A stretch of DNA of 50,430 nucleotides from Actinomycetota bacterium (GTDB lineage Bacteria > Actinomycetota > Actinomycetes > Streptosporangiales > Streptosporangiaceae): contig PMSW01000013.1 of NCBI GenBank assembly GCA_003168215.1, forward strand, positions 5,293 to 55,722, in the 5' to 3' direction. How positions within the stretch are numbered: the stretch's first letter is position 1; every line of letters begins with the position of its first letter. The position numbers were made by a program, and so were the translations under genes. A model generated the notes under the pieces. The model did not search any database, was not told the origin of the DNA, and saw only the letters and a program-made list of their open reading frames with translations. Positions 1 to 9,311 of the stretch are shown here, one piece after another.

Positions 1-912
1 CACGGCGGCGCTGAAGATCCTGCTCCTGGCCTTGCTAGCGCCTGCCTGCTGCTGCGCGCTGTTATAGACCTTCTCGAATACCCGCGGCACGGCGAGCAGG
101 AAGGTGGGCTGGAACCCTGACAGCCCCTGCACCAGCGTCTTGGTATCCGGCCAGTGCCCGAGGATCGCACCGGATTCCAGGCAGCCGACCTCGATGATGC
201 GGGCAAAGGAGTGCGCGAGTGGCAGGAAGAGCATGGTTGAGCCGCCCGCGACATCGAAGATGTCCGAGAGCGGGCCCGCGACCACGTTGCGCACGTCGGC
301 AAGCAGGTTGCCGTGCGTGAGCTCGCATCCTTTCGGGCGCCCGGTCGTGCCGGAGGTATAGATGATCGTTGCCAGGTCGGCAGCGCCGCGCTGGGCCCGG
401 CGCTGCCCGAGCAGGTCATCGCTGACCGATGCGCCGGCTGCTACCAGCGCGTCCAGCTCAGCTATCTTCCAGATGCCCAGGTCAAGGGCCTCAAGCCGGG
501 TGCGGGCGGTGTCGATGATCTGTGCGTGCGAGCTCGTCTCGGCGAACACGGCGCGGGCACCCGAGTCGCCGAGCATCCACTCGACCTGCTCGGCCGACGA
601 TGTCTCGTAGACCGGCACCGTGACGGCGCCCGCCGTCCAGATCGCGTAGTCGATCAGCGTCCACTCATAGCGCGTCCCCGACATCAGGGCGATCCGGTCA
701 CCCGGTTCTATCCCGGCCTCGATAATCCCCCGGGCAAGCGCCGTCACCTGATCGCGGAACGCGGAAGTGGTCACGTCCTCCCACTGGCCGGCGCTGGTCA
801 GCCTCCGCAGCATGACGGCGTCCGGCTCCCTGCCCGCGCGGGTGAAGACGACATCCGCGAGGCTGGCGGTGTCGGGTACTTCTGCCACTGCGGGAGCGCT
901 GTACCTGCGCAC
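1..912 (-). CDS. AMP-dependent long-chain fatty acid--CoA ligase, N-terminal part (gene runs off the left edge)
   Basis: Minus-strand translation from GTG at 912: VRRYSAPAVAEVPDTASLADVVFTRAGREPDAVMLRRLTSAGQWEDVTTSAFRDQVTALARGIIEAGIEPGDRIALMSGTRYEWTLIDYAIWTAGAVTVPVYETSSAEQ, typical of FadD15-type ligases. Confidence 0.85.
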   Translation of the reverse strand, partial: MRRYSAPAVAEVPDTASLADVVFTRAGREPDAVMLRRLTSAGQWEDVTTSAFRDQVTALARGIIEAGIEPGDRIALMSGTRYEWTLIDYAIWTAGAVTVPVYETSSAEQVEWMLGDSGARAVFAETSSHAQIIDTARTRLEALDLGIWKIAELDALVAAGASVSDDLLGQRRAQRGAADLATIIYTSGTTGRPKGCELTHGNLLADVRNVVAGPLSDIFDVAGGSTMLFLPLAHSFARIIEVGCLESGAILGHWPDTKTLVQGLSGFQPTFLLAVPRVFEKVYNSAQQQAGASKARSRIFSAAV

Positions 913-1094
913 GGTTTCTCCTCAGCCAGCCGTTATCCAGATCTCCCTGGACCGTACCGCGCCGGATGACGCTGCGCCCAGCGCAGGTGCGCGGCCGGCC
1001 GGACGGGCGCGGCCATCCGGACGGCCGCGGCCGGCGGGCACTCGCCGTGAGCTGACCGTTTCCCTGGCGAGCCGATCTGCCTAGGGTGGTGATC

Positions 1095-1862
1095 ATGCGG
1101 ATTAACGTGGTCAGCGACGTACATGGCAGGGTCGATGCGCTGGCCACCGCCGCCGACGGTGCTGACGCGCTGATCTGCCTGGGGGATCTGCTGCTGTTCG
1201 TGGACTACGCCGACCACCGGCATGGCATTTTTCCTGACCTCTTCGGCCCGGAGGCAGCCCGGCAGTACATCGAGCTGCGTACCGCGCAGCGATTCGATGA
1301 GGCCAGGGCGATGTCGGCGCGCCTGTGGGCCGGCCTGAACGGTGATCCCGCCATGCACGTTGAGGCCGCGGCATCGCGCCAGTATGCGGAGCTGTTCGCG
1401 GCCCTGCCGACGCCGTCATACCTGACCTACGGCAATGTCGATATTCCGCGCATGTGGGACGCGCACCTGCGGCCGGGCCAGCACGTGCTCGACGGGGAGC
1501 GGGTGGAGCTTGGCGGCTGGTCGTTCGGTTTTGTCGGCGGCGGGCTGCGGTCGCCGTACCGGACGCCGTATGAGATCGACGACGACGCCTACGCGGCCAA
1601 GGTGGCTGCGGTCGGCGAGGTCGACGTGCTCTGCGCGCACATTCCGCCCGCCGTACCCGAGCTGCTCTTCGACACAGTCGCCCAGCGGATGGAACGGGGC
1701 AGTGAGGCGTTGCTCGATATGGTCCGCCGGACGCAGCCGCGGTACGTCCTGTTCGGGCACGTGCACCAGCCGCTTGCCAGGCGGCTGCGGATTGGCCGCA
1801 GCGAGTGCATCAATGTCGGCCATTTCCGTGCCACCGGCACGCCGCACGTGCTGGCCTGGTAG
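1095..1862 (+). CDS. Metallophosphoesterase family protein
   Basis: MRINVVSDVHGRVDAL...ICLGDLLLFVDYADHR...VLFGHVHQPLARR: calcineurin-like phosphoesterase motifs. Confidence 0.85.
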   Translation: MRINVVSDVHGRVDALATAADGADALICLGDLLLFVDYADHRHGIFPDLFGPEAARQYIELRTAQRFDEARAMSARLWAGLNGDPAMHVEAAASRQYAELFAALPTPSYLTYGNVDIPRMWDAHLRPGQHVLDGERVELGGWSFGFVGGGLRSPYRTPYEIDDDAYAAKVAAVGEVDVLCAHIPPAVPELLFDTVAQRMERGSEALLDMVRRTQPRYVLFGHVHQPLARRLRIGRSECINVGHFRATGTPHVLAW

Positions 1863-1902
1863 CACTGGCTAGATCGCGCCGCTCTGGCGGTACGCTCCGA
1901 GC

Positions 1903-2361
1903 ATGGCGGACAGGACTACCTCGAGCATCACTATCGCGGCGCCAAGGGCATCCGTGATGACGGTCATTGCTGACTTCGCCGCCTACCCGGAATGGGCGAC
2001 CGGAGTGCGGACAGCGGAGATCATCGAGCAGCGCGGCGATGGCCGGCCAAGCCGCGTGCGCTTCACCCTGGACGCGGGGCCGGTCAAGGACCGGTTCGTG
2101 CTCCGCTACGAGTGGGAGGGCGATGCGCAGGTCCGCTGGGACTTCGACCCGGCAGAGCCCGGCACGATGATTTCCGAGCTGTCTGGCGGGTACCTGCTCG
2201 CCGATCAGGGCAGCGGCACTGACGTGACTTACGACCTCACCATCGGCGTCCGGATCCCCATGATCGGGATAGTCAAGCGGAGGGCGGAGAAGACCATCAT
2301 TGACACCGCGCTGAAGGGCCTCAAGGAACGGGCCGAAAATGGGAGGGGCGCCACGACGTGA
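1903..2361 (+). CDS. SRPBCC/polyketide cyclase-like family protein
   Basis: MADRTTSSITIAAPRASVMTVIADFAAYPEWATGVRTAEI: START-like domain pattern. Confidence 0.8.
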   Translation: MADRTTSSITIAAPRASVMTVIADFAAYPEWATGVRTAEIIEQRGDGRPSRVRFTLDAGPVKDRFVLRYEWEGDAQVRWDFDPAEPGTMISELSGGYLLADQGSGTDVTYDLTIGVRIPMIGIVKRRAEKTIIDTALKGLKERAENGRGATT

Positions 2362-2888
2362 CCCAGGACTCAAGGCAGCAGGGCAGCGACCCGGTCGGCG
2401 ATTTCCAGCGATGGCTGATGCGGTCCGGCGCGCGCGGGCTGGGCCGGGAGGTCAGCGGCAATCTGCGCAAGACGTTCGGTTACGGCGACGCCCGCCGGGA
2501 TGACGTGTGGGAGAGCGCCACGAACGAGCCGGAGGGCGGGGATCCGCCCGAGTGCGAATGGTGCCCCCTCTGCCGGGCCGCCCGCAAGATGAGGGGCTCA
2601 GGCCCGGGTCTCAGCTCGCACCTGTCCAGCGCTGGGGGCATCTTCGCCACGGTCGTACAGGAGGCCGTTGATGCGTTCGAGGCGGTCATCGCGACCGGCC
2701 CTGGTGCCGGTTCGCCGGCGGGTGCCGCGAACCCTGGCGCTGAGTCGGCTGATGCTGGTGCCGGCCCGCCGGCGGGCGATCCGGCTGCCAGTTCGCCGCC
2801 GGGTGCTGCCGACTCCGGCGCCGGGCAGCAAGCCGCGACGGCAGAGCCGCCGGAAAGGCCTGCCAGTGGACCTGGCGATAGGAGTTGA
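2358..2888 (+). CDS. Conserved actinobacterial hypothetical protein (DUF5304-like) with Ala/Gly/Pro-rich tail
   Basis: ATGA-type overlap with the upstream CDS; WCPLCRAARKMRGSGPGLSSHLSSAGGIFATVVQEAVDAFEA; low-complexity C-terminus. Confidence 0.6.
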   Translation: MTQDSRQQGSDPVGDFQRWLMRSGARGLGREVSGNLRKTFGYGDARRDDVWESATNEPEGGDPPECEWCPLCRAARKMRGSGPGLSSHLSSAGGIFATVVQEAVDAFEAVIATGPGAGSPAGAANPGAESADAGAGPPAGDPAASSPPGAADSGAGQQAATAEPPERPASGPGDRS

Positions 2889-3810
2889 CGTCGGGGGCAC
2901 GAAGGTGGCCGCCGGGGTGGTGGATGAGCAGGGCAAGATCGTAGAGAAGCTAAAGCGCTCCACCCCGGCAGCGAGTCCCGAGCAGACGGCGCACGTGATC
3001 AGCGACACGGTGATCGAATTGCTGGGCCGGCATCAGGTCGTCGCCGTCGGCCTCGGTGCGGCTGGCTTCGTCGACACGGCGCGGACCACCGTGCTGTTCG
3101 CGCCGAACCTTGCCTGGCGTGACGAGCCAGTTAAGAAGAAAGTGCAGGACCGGATTGGCTTTCCGGTGGTCGTGGAGAACGACGCTAACGCCAGCGCCTG
3201 GGCGGAAACCGTCTTCGGCGCTGCCCAGGGCTACGAGGACGTCGTGCTCATCACGGTCGGTACCGGCATCGGCGGGGCCATCGTGATCAACGGTCGGCTC
3301 TACCGCGGAAGGTGGGGAGTAGCGGGGGAGCCCGGGCACTACCGGGTCGTGCCGGGGGGACGCCTGTGCGGCTGCGGCAACCGCGGCTGCTGGGAACAGT
3401 ACGCGAGCGGCAACGCCCTGGTCGCGGAGGCACGCGAGTTCGCCAGGCGCTCGCCGGCGGGAGCTGTCCGGCTGCTTCAGCTCGGCGGTGGCTCTCCCGA
3501 CGGCATCACCGGGCCGGCGATCACGCAGGCGGCAGGCGAGGGCGATCCGGCAGCGCTTCGCTGCTTCGAGATTGTCGGGAGCTGGCTGGGCCAGGGACTG
3601 GCCGACCTTGCCGCGATCCTTGACCCTGGCTGCTTCGTGATCGGCGGCGGGGTCTCTGAGGCCGGCGAGCTGCTACTCGACCCGGCGCGGGCGGCTTTCG
3701 AGGGCGGCCTGACCGGCAGGTATTACCGCCCGTTCGCGGAAATCAGGCTGGCCGAGCTTGGCGAGGACGCCGGCCTGGTCGGGGCCGCCGACCTGGCCCG
3801 CAGAGGCTGA
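2866..3810 (+). CDS. glk: ROK-family glucokinase
   Basis: VDLAIGVDVGGTKVAAGVVDE, VENDANASAWAE, TVGTGIGGAIV, ROK zinc motif CGCGNRGCWEQYASG; GTG start chosen inside a longer ORF. Confidence 0.9.
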   Translation: MDLAIGVDVGGTKVAAGVVDEQGKIVEKLKRSTPAASPEQTAHVISDTVIELLGRHQVVAVGLGAAGFVDTARTTVLFAPNLAWRDEPVKKKVQDRIGFPVVVENDANASAWAETVFGAAQGYEDVVLITVGTGIGGAIVINGRLYRGRWGVAGEPGHYRVVPGGRLCGCGNRGCWEQYASGNALVAEAREFARRSPAGAVRLLQLGGGSPDGITGPAITQAAGEGDPAALRCFEIVGSWLGQGLADLAAILDPGCFVIGGGVSEAGELLLDPARAAFEGGLTGRYYRPFAEIRLAELGEDAGLVGAADLARRG

Positions 3811-3840
3811 CTCCGGACTGCCGCGCAGCGGATGCGAGTC

Positions 3841-4473
3841 CTACAGCACCGCGCCGCTGTCGGGACCAGAGCCGCGGGACGGCTTGTCCCCCATCCGGAT
3901 GACGACGACGGCGAAACCGCCGACGAATGCGGCGACGGCGCCGAATGTTGCCCAGCCGGGTATCACCCAGCCGGCCGTCGTGGCAACGAGCAGGTAGGCG
4001 GGTCCGCCGAAGAGCGCCGTCCATGCGCCCTTGGCGACCGGGTCGAGCGCGGGCAGCGGCGGCGGCGGGGGCGGGATGTAGTGATCGTCCTCATCGTCCT
4101 CGTCGGCCGGCAACTGGACCGGCGCGGCGGGCCTGATGACCCGGGCGCGATCCGCAATCGCGGTCTCCGGCACGCCGGGACTGTCGGCAGTGGCTTGATC
4201 GTCGACACGTTCCTGGCCATCCGCACTGCCCGGCGCCGGCATATCGGCTGGCATATCGGCACTGCCCGATTCCGGCGCCTCGGCAGCCGCGGTGCCTTCC
4301 CGTGCCTCGGTGTCGATCAGCGGCTGGCGGTGCCGGGCAGTGCGCAGATCCTCGCGCTCTGGCCAGGGCGGCGGCATACCGTCAGGGTCGCCAGGCAGAT
4401 CGAACCGGGCGACAAGATCACGCCAGGCCGCGTCTTCGCCACTGATGTCCTCTGCCCGTTCCCTGTCCGGCAA
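3841..4473 (-). CDS. Conserved actinobacterial membrane protein with acidic/poly-Pro N-terminal region
   Basis: DEDDEDDHYIPPPPPPLPALDPVAKGAWTALFGGPAYLLVATTAGWVIPGWATFGAVAAFVGGFAVVVI: two predicted TM segments. Confidence 0.65.
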   Translation of the reverse strand: MPDRERAEDISGEDAAWRDLVARFDLPGDPDGMPPPWPEREDLRTARHRQPLIDTEAREGTAAAEAPESGSADMPADMPAPGSADGQERVDDQATADSPGVPETAIADRARVIRPAAPVQLPADEDDEDDHYIPPPPPPLPALDPVAKGAWTALFGGPAYLLVATTAGWVIPGWATFGAVAAFVGGFAVVVIRMGDKPSRGSGPDSGAVL

Positions 4474-4476
4474 CCC

Positions 4477-5235
4477 CTATTCCTTCCCCGCGCGGCTATG
4501 TGCCCGAACGAACTCCAGACTGCCAGTGAAGATGGCTTGGGCGTTGTTGTCCAGAGTTGCGACGTGAAAGCTGTTTTCGCAGTTTTGTACAGTCAGCTGG
4601 TCCGGCGGCAGCGCCCGCCGCAGGACGTCGAGGCTGGCGGCACTGACGACATGATCCGCGGTGCTGTGATAGACGAGAACAGGCTGCGTAATATCCCCGA
4701 GCCGTTCCCTGGTAATCCGCCACAGCCCGGGCAGCGTCGCCGCCGCCCGCACCGGTATCCGGTCGTAGGCCAGTTCGGTGACGCCTTCCTTCTTGATGTC
4801 GCTGGCGATGCCCTTGAGCGACGGCACGACCAGCTTCAGCAAGGGGGCCAGGGCAAACAGCCTCGTGTCAGCCGTCACCGAAGGGTTCACCAGCACCAGC
4901 CCGCTGACCGCGGAGCCCTGCACCTCGGCCAGCCGCAACGCCAGGCAGCCGCCCATCGACAGGCCCATCACGAAGATCTGGTCCGACCGCCCGCGCAGTT
5001 CCTCGAAGGCCCGGCTGACCTCGGCATACCAGTCTTCCCAGCGGGTCCGCCCCATCTCGCGCCAGGTCGTTCCGTGTCCCGGCAGCCGGGGCAGCGAGAC
5101 GCTGAGGCCCGCATCAGCCAGGTACTCCGCCCAGGCACGCAGCGAATGAGGGCTGCCGGTGAACCCGTGGCAGAGCAGCACGCCGGTGCTTCCGCCGTCG
5201 TGGCTGAAGGGCTCGGCGCCGGGCATCACTGGCAT
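4477..5235 (-). CDS. Alpha/beta hydrolase (carboxylesterase/monoacylglycerol lipase-like)
   Basis: VLLCHGFTGSPHSLRAWAEYLADAG..., nucleophile elbow GLSMGG, HSTADHVV. Confidence 0.85.
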   Translation of the reverse strand: MPVMPGAEPFSHDGGSTGVLLCHGFTGSPHSLRAWAEYLADAGLSVSLPRLPGHGTTWREMGRTRWEDWYAEVSRAFEELRGRSDQIFVMGLSMGGCLALRLAEVQGSAVSGLVLVNPSVTADTRLFALAPLLKLVVPSLKGIASDIKKEGVTELAYDRIPVRAAATLPGLWRITRERLGDITQPVLVYHSTADHVVSAASLDVLRRALPPDQLTVQNCENSFHVATLDNNAQAIFTGSLEFVRAHSRAGKE

Positions 5236-5361
5236 GGGCAGGAGATCCTCTCCGCGCGTTACTGCATCAACTCGATCGTCGCATGCCGTCCCCGCGCGCC
5301 GGAACCCGTGGCGCCAAGCAAACCGTGACGTCCTGCCCTCCCGCGGCAGGCCGCCGGGCGA

Positions 5362-7251
5362 TCAGCGGCGCAGCCGCGACCGGACAGTGGCGGTCAGGTC
5401 GGTCAGCTCGGCAATTCCGAGCGCCTTGGCGAACAGCACGTAAAGCAGCAGCGCTCCGCAGCCCGCCAGCGTCACAGTCACGATCGCGTTGAGCCGTCCG
5501 GTCGGCAGAATCACTGCGACCATCAGCGTCGCGGCAACAGCGAAGAGCACGCTGGGGATCGCCGACAGGTGCAGCCGGATGAGGATGCTGCGGATTGCGT
5601 GGCCGTGCAGGCCGCCGATCCGTCGGCTGAGCACCCACCACGCTGTCATGGTCCCGGCCAGGTTCGCCAGCCCGAAGCCTGCGCCCAGGCCCGCGACCAC
5701 ATGGCGAGGCGGCAGGATCGCAAGCGCGGCAAGGTTGGCCGCGATGTTGACCGCCATGGTGGCCACGCCGATGAGAGCGGGGGTCCGGCTGTCGCGCATC
5801 GCGTAGAAGACGCGCAGCAGCAGCTGAAAAAGCATGTAAGGGAGCAGCCCGAGTGAGAACACGGCGAACACCTCGCCGAGGTAGCGGGCACTCGCAGCCG
5901 AGGTGCTGCCGTACCCGAATACGGCCTCGGCAAGCGGCGCCCCGAGCACGGCCAGGATCAGTGCCGCGGGCACCACGATGACCGAAGCGAGCCGGGTAGC
6001 GGTGGAGAAGTCATCCGAGACGAGCCCGTATCTACGCCCGGCCGCATGCGCGCTCATCCTCGGCAGCATGGCGGTGATCACCGAGATCCCGACGATCGCG
6101 TAAGGCAGCTGGAAGAGCTGCCAGGCGTTGCTGTAGGCAGCGAATCCTGCGCCCACGGCCTGCTGGGATACCTTGGCGCCCGCTTCGTTGGCTACCACCG
6201 TGGTCACCAGGAAGGCGACCTGGGTGGTGAGGACATATCCGAACATCCAGCCGCCCATCCGGCCAATCTCGGAGATCTCGGCACGCCTGAAGTCAAAGCG
6301 CGGACGCCAGCGGAACCCGACCACCCGCAGCGATGGGACCAGCGCGGCGGTCTGCAGAATGATGCCCAGGGTGGTGCCGACGCCCAGCAGCTGAATCTCG
6401 CCTGCCGAGATGTCGGACGGGGTACGGTTCAGGCCGGCCGTCGCGATGAACGCAATCCCGACCAGAATGACCACCATGTTGTTGATCACGGGCGTCCACA
6501 TCGGCGCGCCGAAGCGGCCTCTTGCATTCAGGATCGCTCCGGCAAGCGAGCTGACCCCGTAAAAGAAGATCTGCGGGATGAAGAAGTAGGCGAAGATCAC
6601 CGTCAGGTGATGCGTGGCGGCATCATGGATGCCGTGCCCGTACAGCCCCGCGATCGGCGCGGCGGCGAGCGTGGCGAGCACGGTGATGCCGCCGAGCATC
6701 ATCACGCCTAGCGTGAATATCCGCTGGTCGTAAGCCTCGCCCCGGTCACGATCCCGTTTAGCGGCATTGACGAGAAGCGGTACCACGACGCTAGTGAGAA
6801 TGCCGCCAAGGGCGAGGTTATACACCGCGTTGGGGAGCGTATTGGCGATGTTGTAGGCGTTGCCGAGATCGTGCGTGCCGACGGCGTAGAGGAGAATGGC
6901 TGTGCGAAGGAAGCCGGTCATCCGGGAGGCGAGCGTTCCGACGGCCATGATCCCGCTTGAGCGGACCAGGCTGACATCACCCGGATCCGACGGCTCTGCG
7001 CTCGGATCCGACGGCTCCGGATCGAGCCTGAGGTCGGCCCCAGCCGGCTCACCCCGGCTCCCGGGCGTCGTCATCGGTCTCCTTCCGCTGGCCTTTGTCG
7101 CCTGATCATCATGGTCGCTAGTGCCGGGTCCGTGGGCGGGCTCCCGCGGCCCGCTGGGGGTCGCCGATGCCCGCCGGGTCAGGAACGGCGCTAACTGCTC
7201 GACGGCCTGCACATGCCCGGCGGTCAGCTGGCCGCCTTCCGAGTCTGACAC
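5362..7251 (-). CDS. murJ: MurJ/MviN-family lipid II flippase homologue (true start may be further downstream)
   Basis: SSGIMAVGTLASRMTGFLRTAILLYAVGTHDLGNAYNIANTLPNAVYNLALGGILTSVVVPLLVNA; multiple TM helices. Confidence 0.85.
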   Translation of the reverse strand: MSDSEGGQLTAGHVQAVEQLAPFLTRRASATPSGPREPAHGPGTSDHDDQATKASGRRPMTTPGSRGEPAGADLRLDPEPSDPSAEPSDPGDVSLVRSSGIMAVGTLASRMTGFLRTAILLYAVGTHDLGNAYNIANTLPNAVYNLALGGILTSVVVPLLVNAAKRDRDRGEAYDQRIFTLGVMMLGGITVLATLAAAPIAGLYGHGIHDAATHHLTVIFAYFFIPQIFFYGVSSLAGAILNARGRFGAPMWTPVINNMVVILVGIAFIATAGLNRTPSDISAGEIQLLGVGTTLGIILQTAALVPSLRVVGFRWRPRFDFRRAEISEIGRMGGWMFGYVLTTQVAFLVTTVVANEAGAKVSQQAVGAGFAAYSNAWQLFQLPYAIVGISVITAMLPRMSAHAAGRRYGLVSDDFSTATRLASVIVVPAALILAVLGAPLAEAVFGYGSTSAASARYLGEVFAVFSLGLLPYMLFQLLLRVFYAMRDSRTPALIGVATMAVNIAANLAALAILPPRHVVAGLGAGFGLANLAGTMTAWWVLSRRIGGLHGHAIRSILIRLHLSAIPSVLFAVAATLMVAVILPTGRLNAIVTVTLAGCGALLLYVLFAKALGIAELTDLTATVRSRLRR

Positions 7252-7357
7252 GGATGCGGCAACGATCAGCGGTGACGCCCGTAGTTCCCGAGTAGATCGC
7301 GAGGCCGCTCAGTAGCCCACTAGTCTGGCGGGCGACAGAACACGAAAGGGAGCCCTC

Positions 7358-8401
7358 ATGCGAGTCGGAGTCCTCACTGGCGGCGGTGACTGCCCCGGGC
7401 TGAACGCAGTTATCCGCGCTATCGTCCGCCGAGGAGTAAAAGAGTTCGGCTATGAGTTCATCGGGTTCCGCGATGGCTGGCGCGGCCCGCTGGAGGGCGA
7501 TACCGTCCCGCTGGACGTGCAGGCCGTCCGCGGCATCCTGCCACTCGGCGGGACGATTCTCGGGTCATCCAGGACAAATCCGCTGGCCGACGCTGCAGCT
7601 AGCGGCGGCCGCCCCGGCATTACGCGGATCAAGGACAACCTGGACAGCCTGGGCGTCGACGCGCTGATCGCGATCGGCGGCGAGGACACCCTCGGGGTCG
7701 CGACCAGGCTGCACGAGGCGGGCGTCAAGATGGTCGGCGTGCCCAAGACCATCGACAACGATCTCGGCGGTACCGACTACACGTTCGGGTTTGACACCGC
7801 CGTGAACATCGCGATGGAGGCCATCGACCGGCTGCACACCACGGCGGAGAGCCATCACCGGGCGCTGATCGTCGAGGTGATGGGCCGCCATGTGGGCTGG
7901 ATCGCGCTGCACGCGGGGATGGCGGGCGGCGCGAACGTCATCCTGATCCCGGAGAAGCGGTTCGACATCGAGAAGGTCTGCGCGTACGTGGAACACCGGT
8001 TCCAGACCCGCTACGCGCCCATCGTGGTGGTGGCCGAGGGCGCGCTTCCCGCTGACGAAAGCACCTCATTCGAGAGTCAGGAGCTGGACGCCTTCGGGCA
8101 CGTGCGGCTGCGCGGGGCCGGGCAGATGCTGGCCGACGAGATCGAGAAGCGCACCGGCAAGGAAGCCCGCTGCACGGTACTCGGGCACATCCAGCGGGGC
8201 GGCACGCCGACTGCCTTCGACCGGGTGCTGGCCACCCGTTTCGGCCTGCAGGCGATCGGCGCCGTGCACGATGGCGCGTTCGGCGTCATGGTGGCGCTGC
8301 AGCGCACGGAGATCGTGCGCGTGCCGCTGGCGGAGGCCACCCGCGAGCTGAAGGTCGTGCCGCCCGACCGCTACGACGAAGCAGAGGTCCTGTTCGGCTG
8401 A
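7358..8401 (+). CDS. pfkA: 6-phosphofructokinase
   Basis: MRVGVLTGGGDCPGLNAVIRAIV, GGEDTLGVA, PKTIDNDLGGTDYTFGFDTA, EVMGRHVGWIALHAG. Confidence 0.93.
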   Translation: MRVGVLTGGGDCPGLNAVIRAIVRRGVKEFGYEFIGFRDGWRGPLEGDTVPLDVQAVRGILPLGGTILGSSRTNPLADAAASGGRPGITRIKDNLDSLGVDALIAIGGEDTLGVATRLHEAGVKMVGVPKTIDNDLGGTDYTFGFDTAVNIAMEAIDRLHTTAESHHRALIVEVMGRHVGWIALHAGMAGGANVILIPEKRFDIEKVCAYVEHRFQTRYAPIVVVAEGALPADESTSFESQELDAFGHVRLRGAGQMLADEIEKRTGKEARCTVLGHIQRGGTPTAFDRVLATRFGLQAIGAVHDGAFGVMVALQRTEIVRVPLAEATRELKVVPPDRYDEAEVLFG

Positions 8402-8509
8402 CGCGCGTCTCTCGCGTTGCGCCGTCCGAGACGGCCCGCCAGGATGCCCGGCCCGCGTTTTATGTTGTAACTGTCGAAGTAACAGTCGTCAGTGACAAGG
8501 AGGCAGGCC

Positions 8510-9295
8510 GTGCCAGTCCTTGACCGCCGGGCAGCAGCTGACTGGATTGCCCGCTGGGACATCCAGCAGCTGGGCTACCTGCCGGACCGGGAAGAGCGGT
8601 TCACCGCACTGATTGACGCGGTGGAGGAGGGCACTGCGGTCCCGAACCCGCTCGTACTTGACCTGGGCTGCGGCCCCGGCTCGCTGGCAGTCCGGCTGCT
8701 GGACCGGCTGCCGGGGGCCACTGTGGTCGGCGTCGACGCGGATCCGCTCCTGCTCACGCTGGGCCGTATTGCCTGGCCCGACCGCGCAGGGCTGCGTTTC
8801 GCCGAAACCGATCTCCGCACGGCCGGCTGGTCGGCGGTGCTCGGCCTGGACCGGCAGGCGGACGCCGCGGTGAGCACCACGGCACTGCACTGGCTGCCCC
8901 CCGTGGCGCTGGCCGCGATGTACGCCGAGCTTGGCGCCGTGCTGCGCCCGGGCGGCCTGCTGCTGAACGGCGATCACTTCACCGAAGATGACAAGACCGC
9001 GCCGACCCTGGCCAGGCTCGGCCGCTCCCTGATCGAGCGTGAGGAGTCCAGGCGGTTCCCCGGCGGTCATCCGGAAACATGGAGTGGCTGGTGGGAGGCG
9101 GTATCGGCCGAGCCGGCCCTGGCTGACGAGGTCGCGGCGCGGGCGGGCCGATTCATCGAGAGCGACCATCACGGTTCACCGTCGGGACGGCTCGCCACGC
9201 ACATTGACGCGCTGCGGGCGGCGGGCTTCACGGAGATCGGCACGCTCTGGCAGCGCGGCGAGAACCGCCTGCTGTGCGCCGTCATGGGCGGCTGA
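8510..9295 (+). CDS. Class I SAM-dependent methyltransferase
   Basis: VLDLGCGPGSLAVRLLDRLPGATVVGVDADPLLL; GTG start at 8510 preceded by AAGGAGG. Confidence 0.85.
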   Translation: MPVLDRRAAADWIARWDIQQLGYLPDREERFTALIDAVEEGTAVPNPLVLDLGCGPGSLAVRLLDRLPGATVVGVDADPLLLTLGRIAWPDRAGLRFAETDLRTAGWSAVLGLDRQADAAVSTTALHWLPPVALAAMYAELGAVLRPGGLLLNGDHFTEDDKTAPTLARLGRSLIEREESRRFPGGHPETWSGWWEAVSAEPALADEVAARAGRFIESDHHGSPSGRLATHIDALRAAGFTEIGTLWQRGENRLLCAVMGG

Positions 9296-9311
9296 CCTCC
9301 GCCAGCCGCCG

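Noticed and set aside
3832-5328. 498-aa plus-strand ORF
   Set aside because: Shadow of the minus-strand membrane protein and alpha/beta hydrolase; composition non-protein-like.
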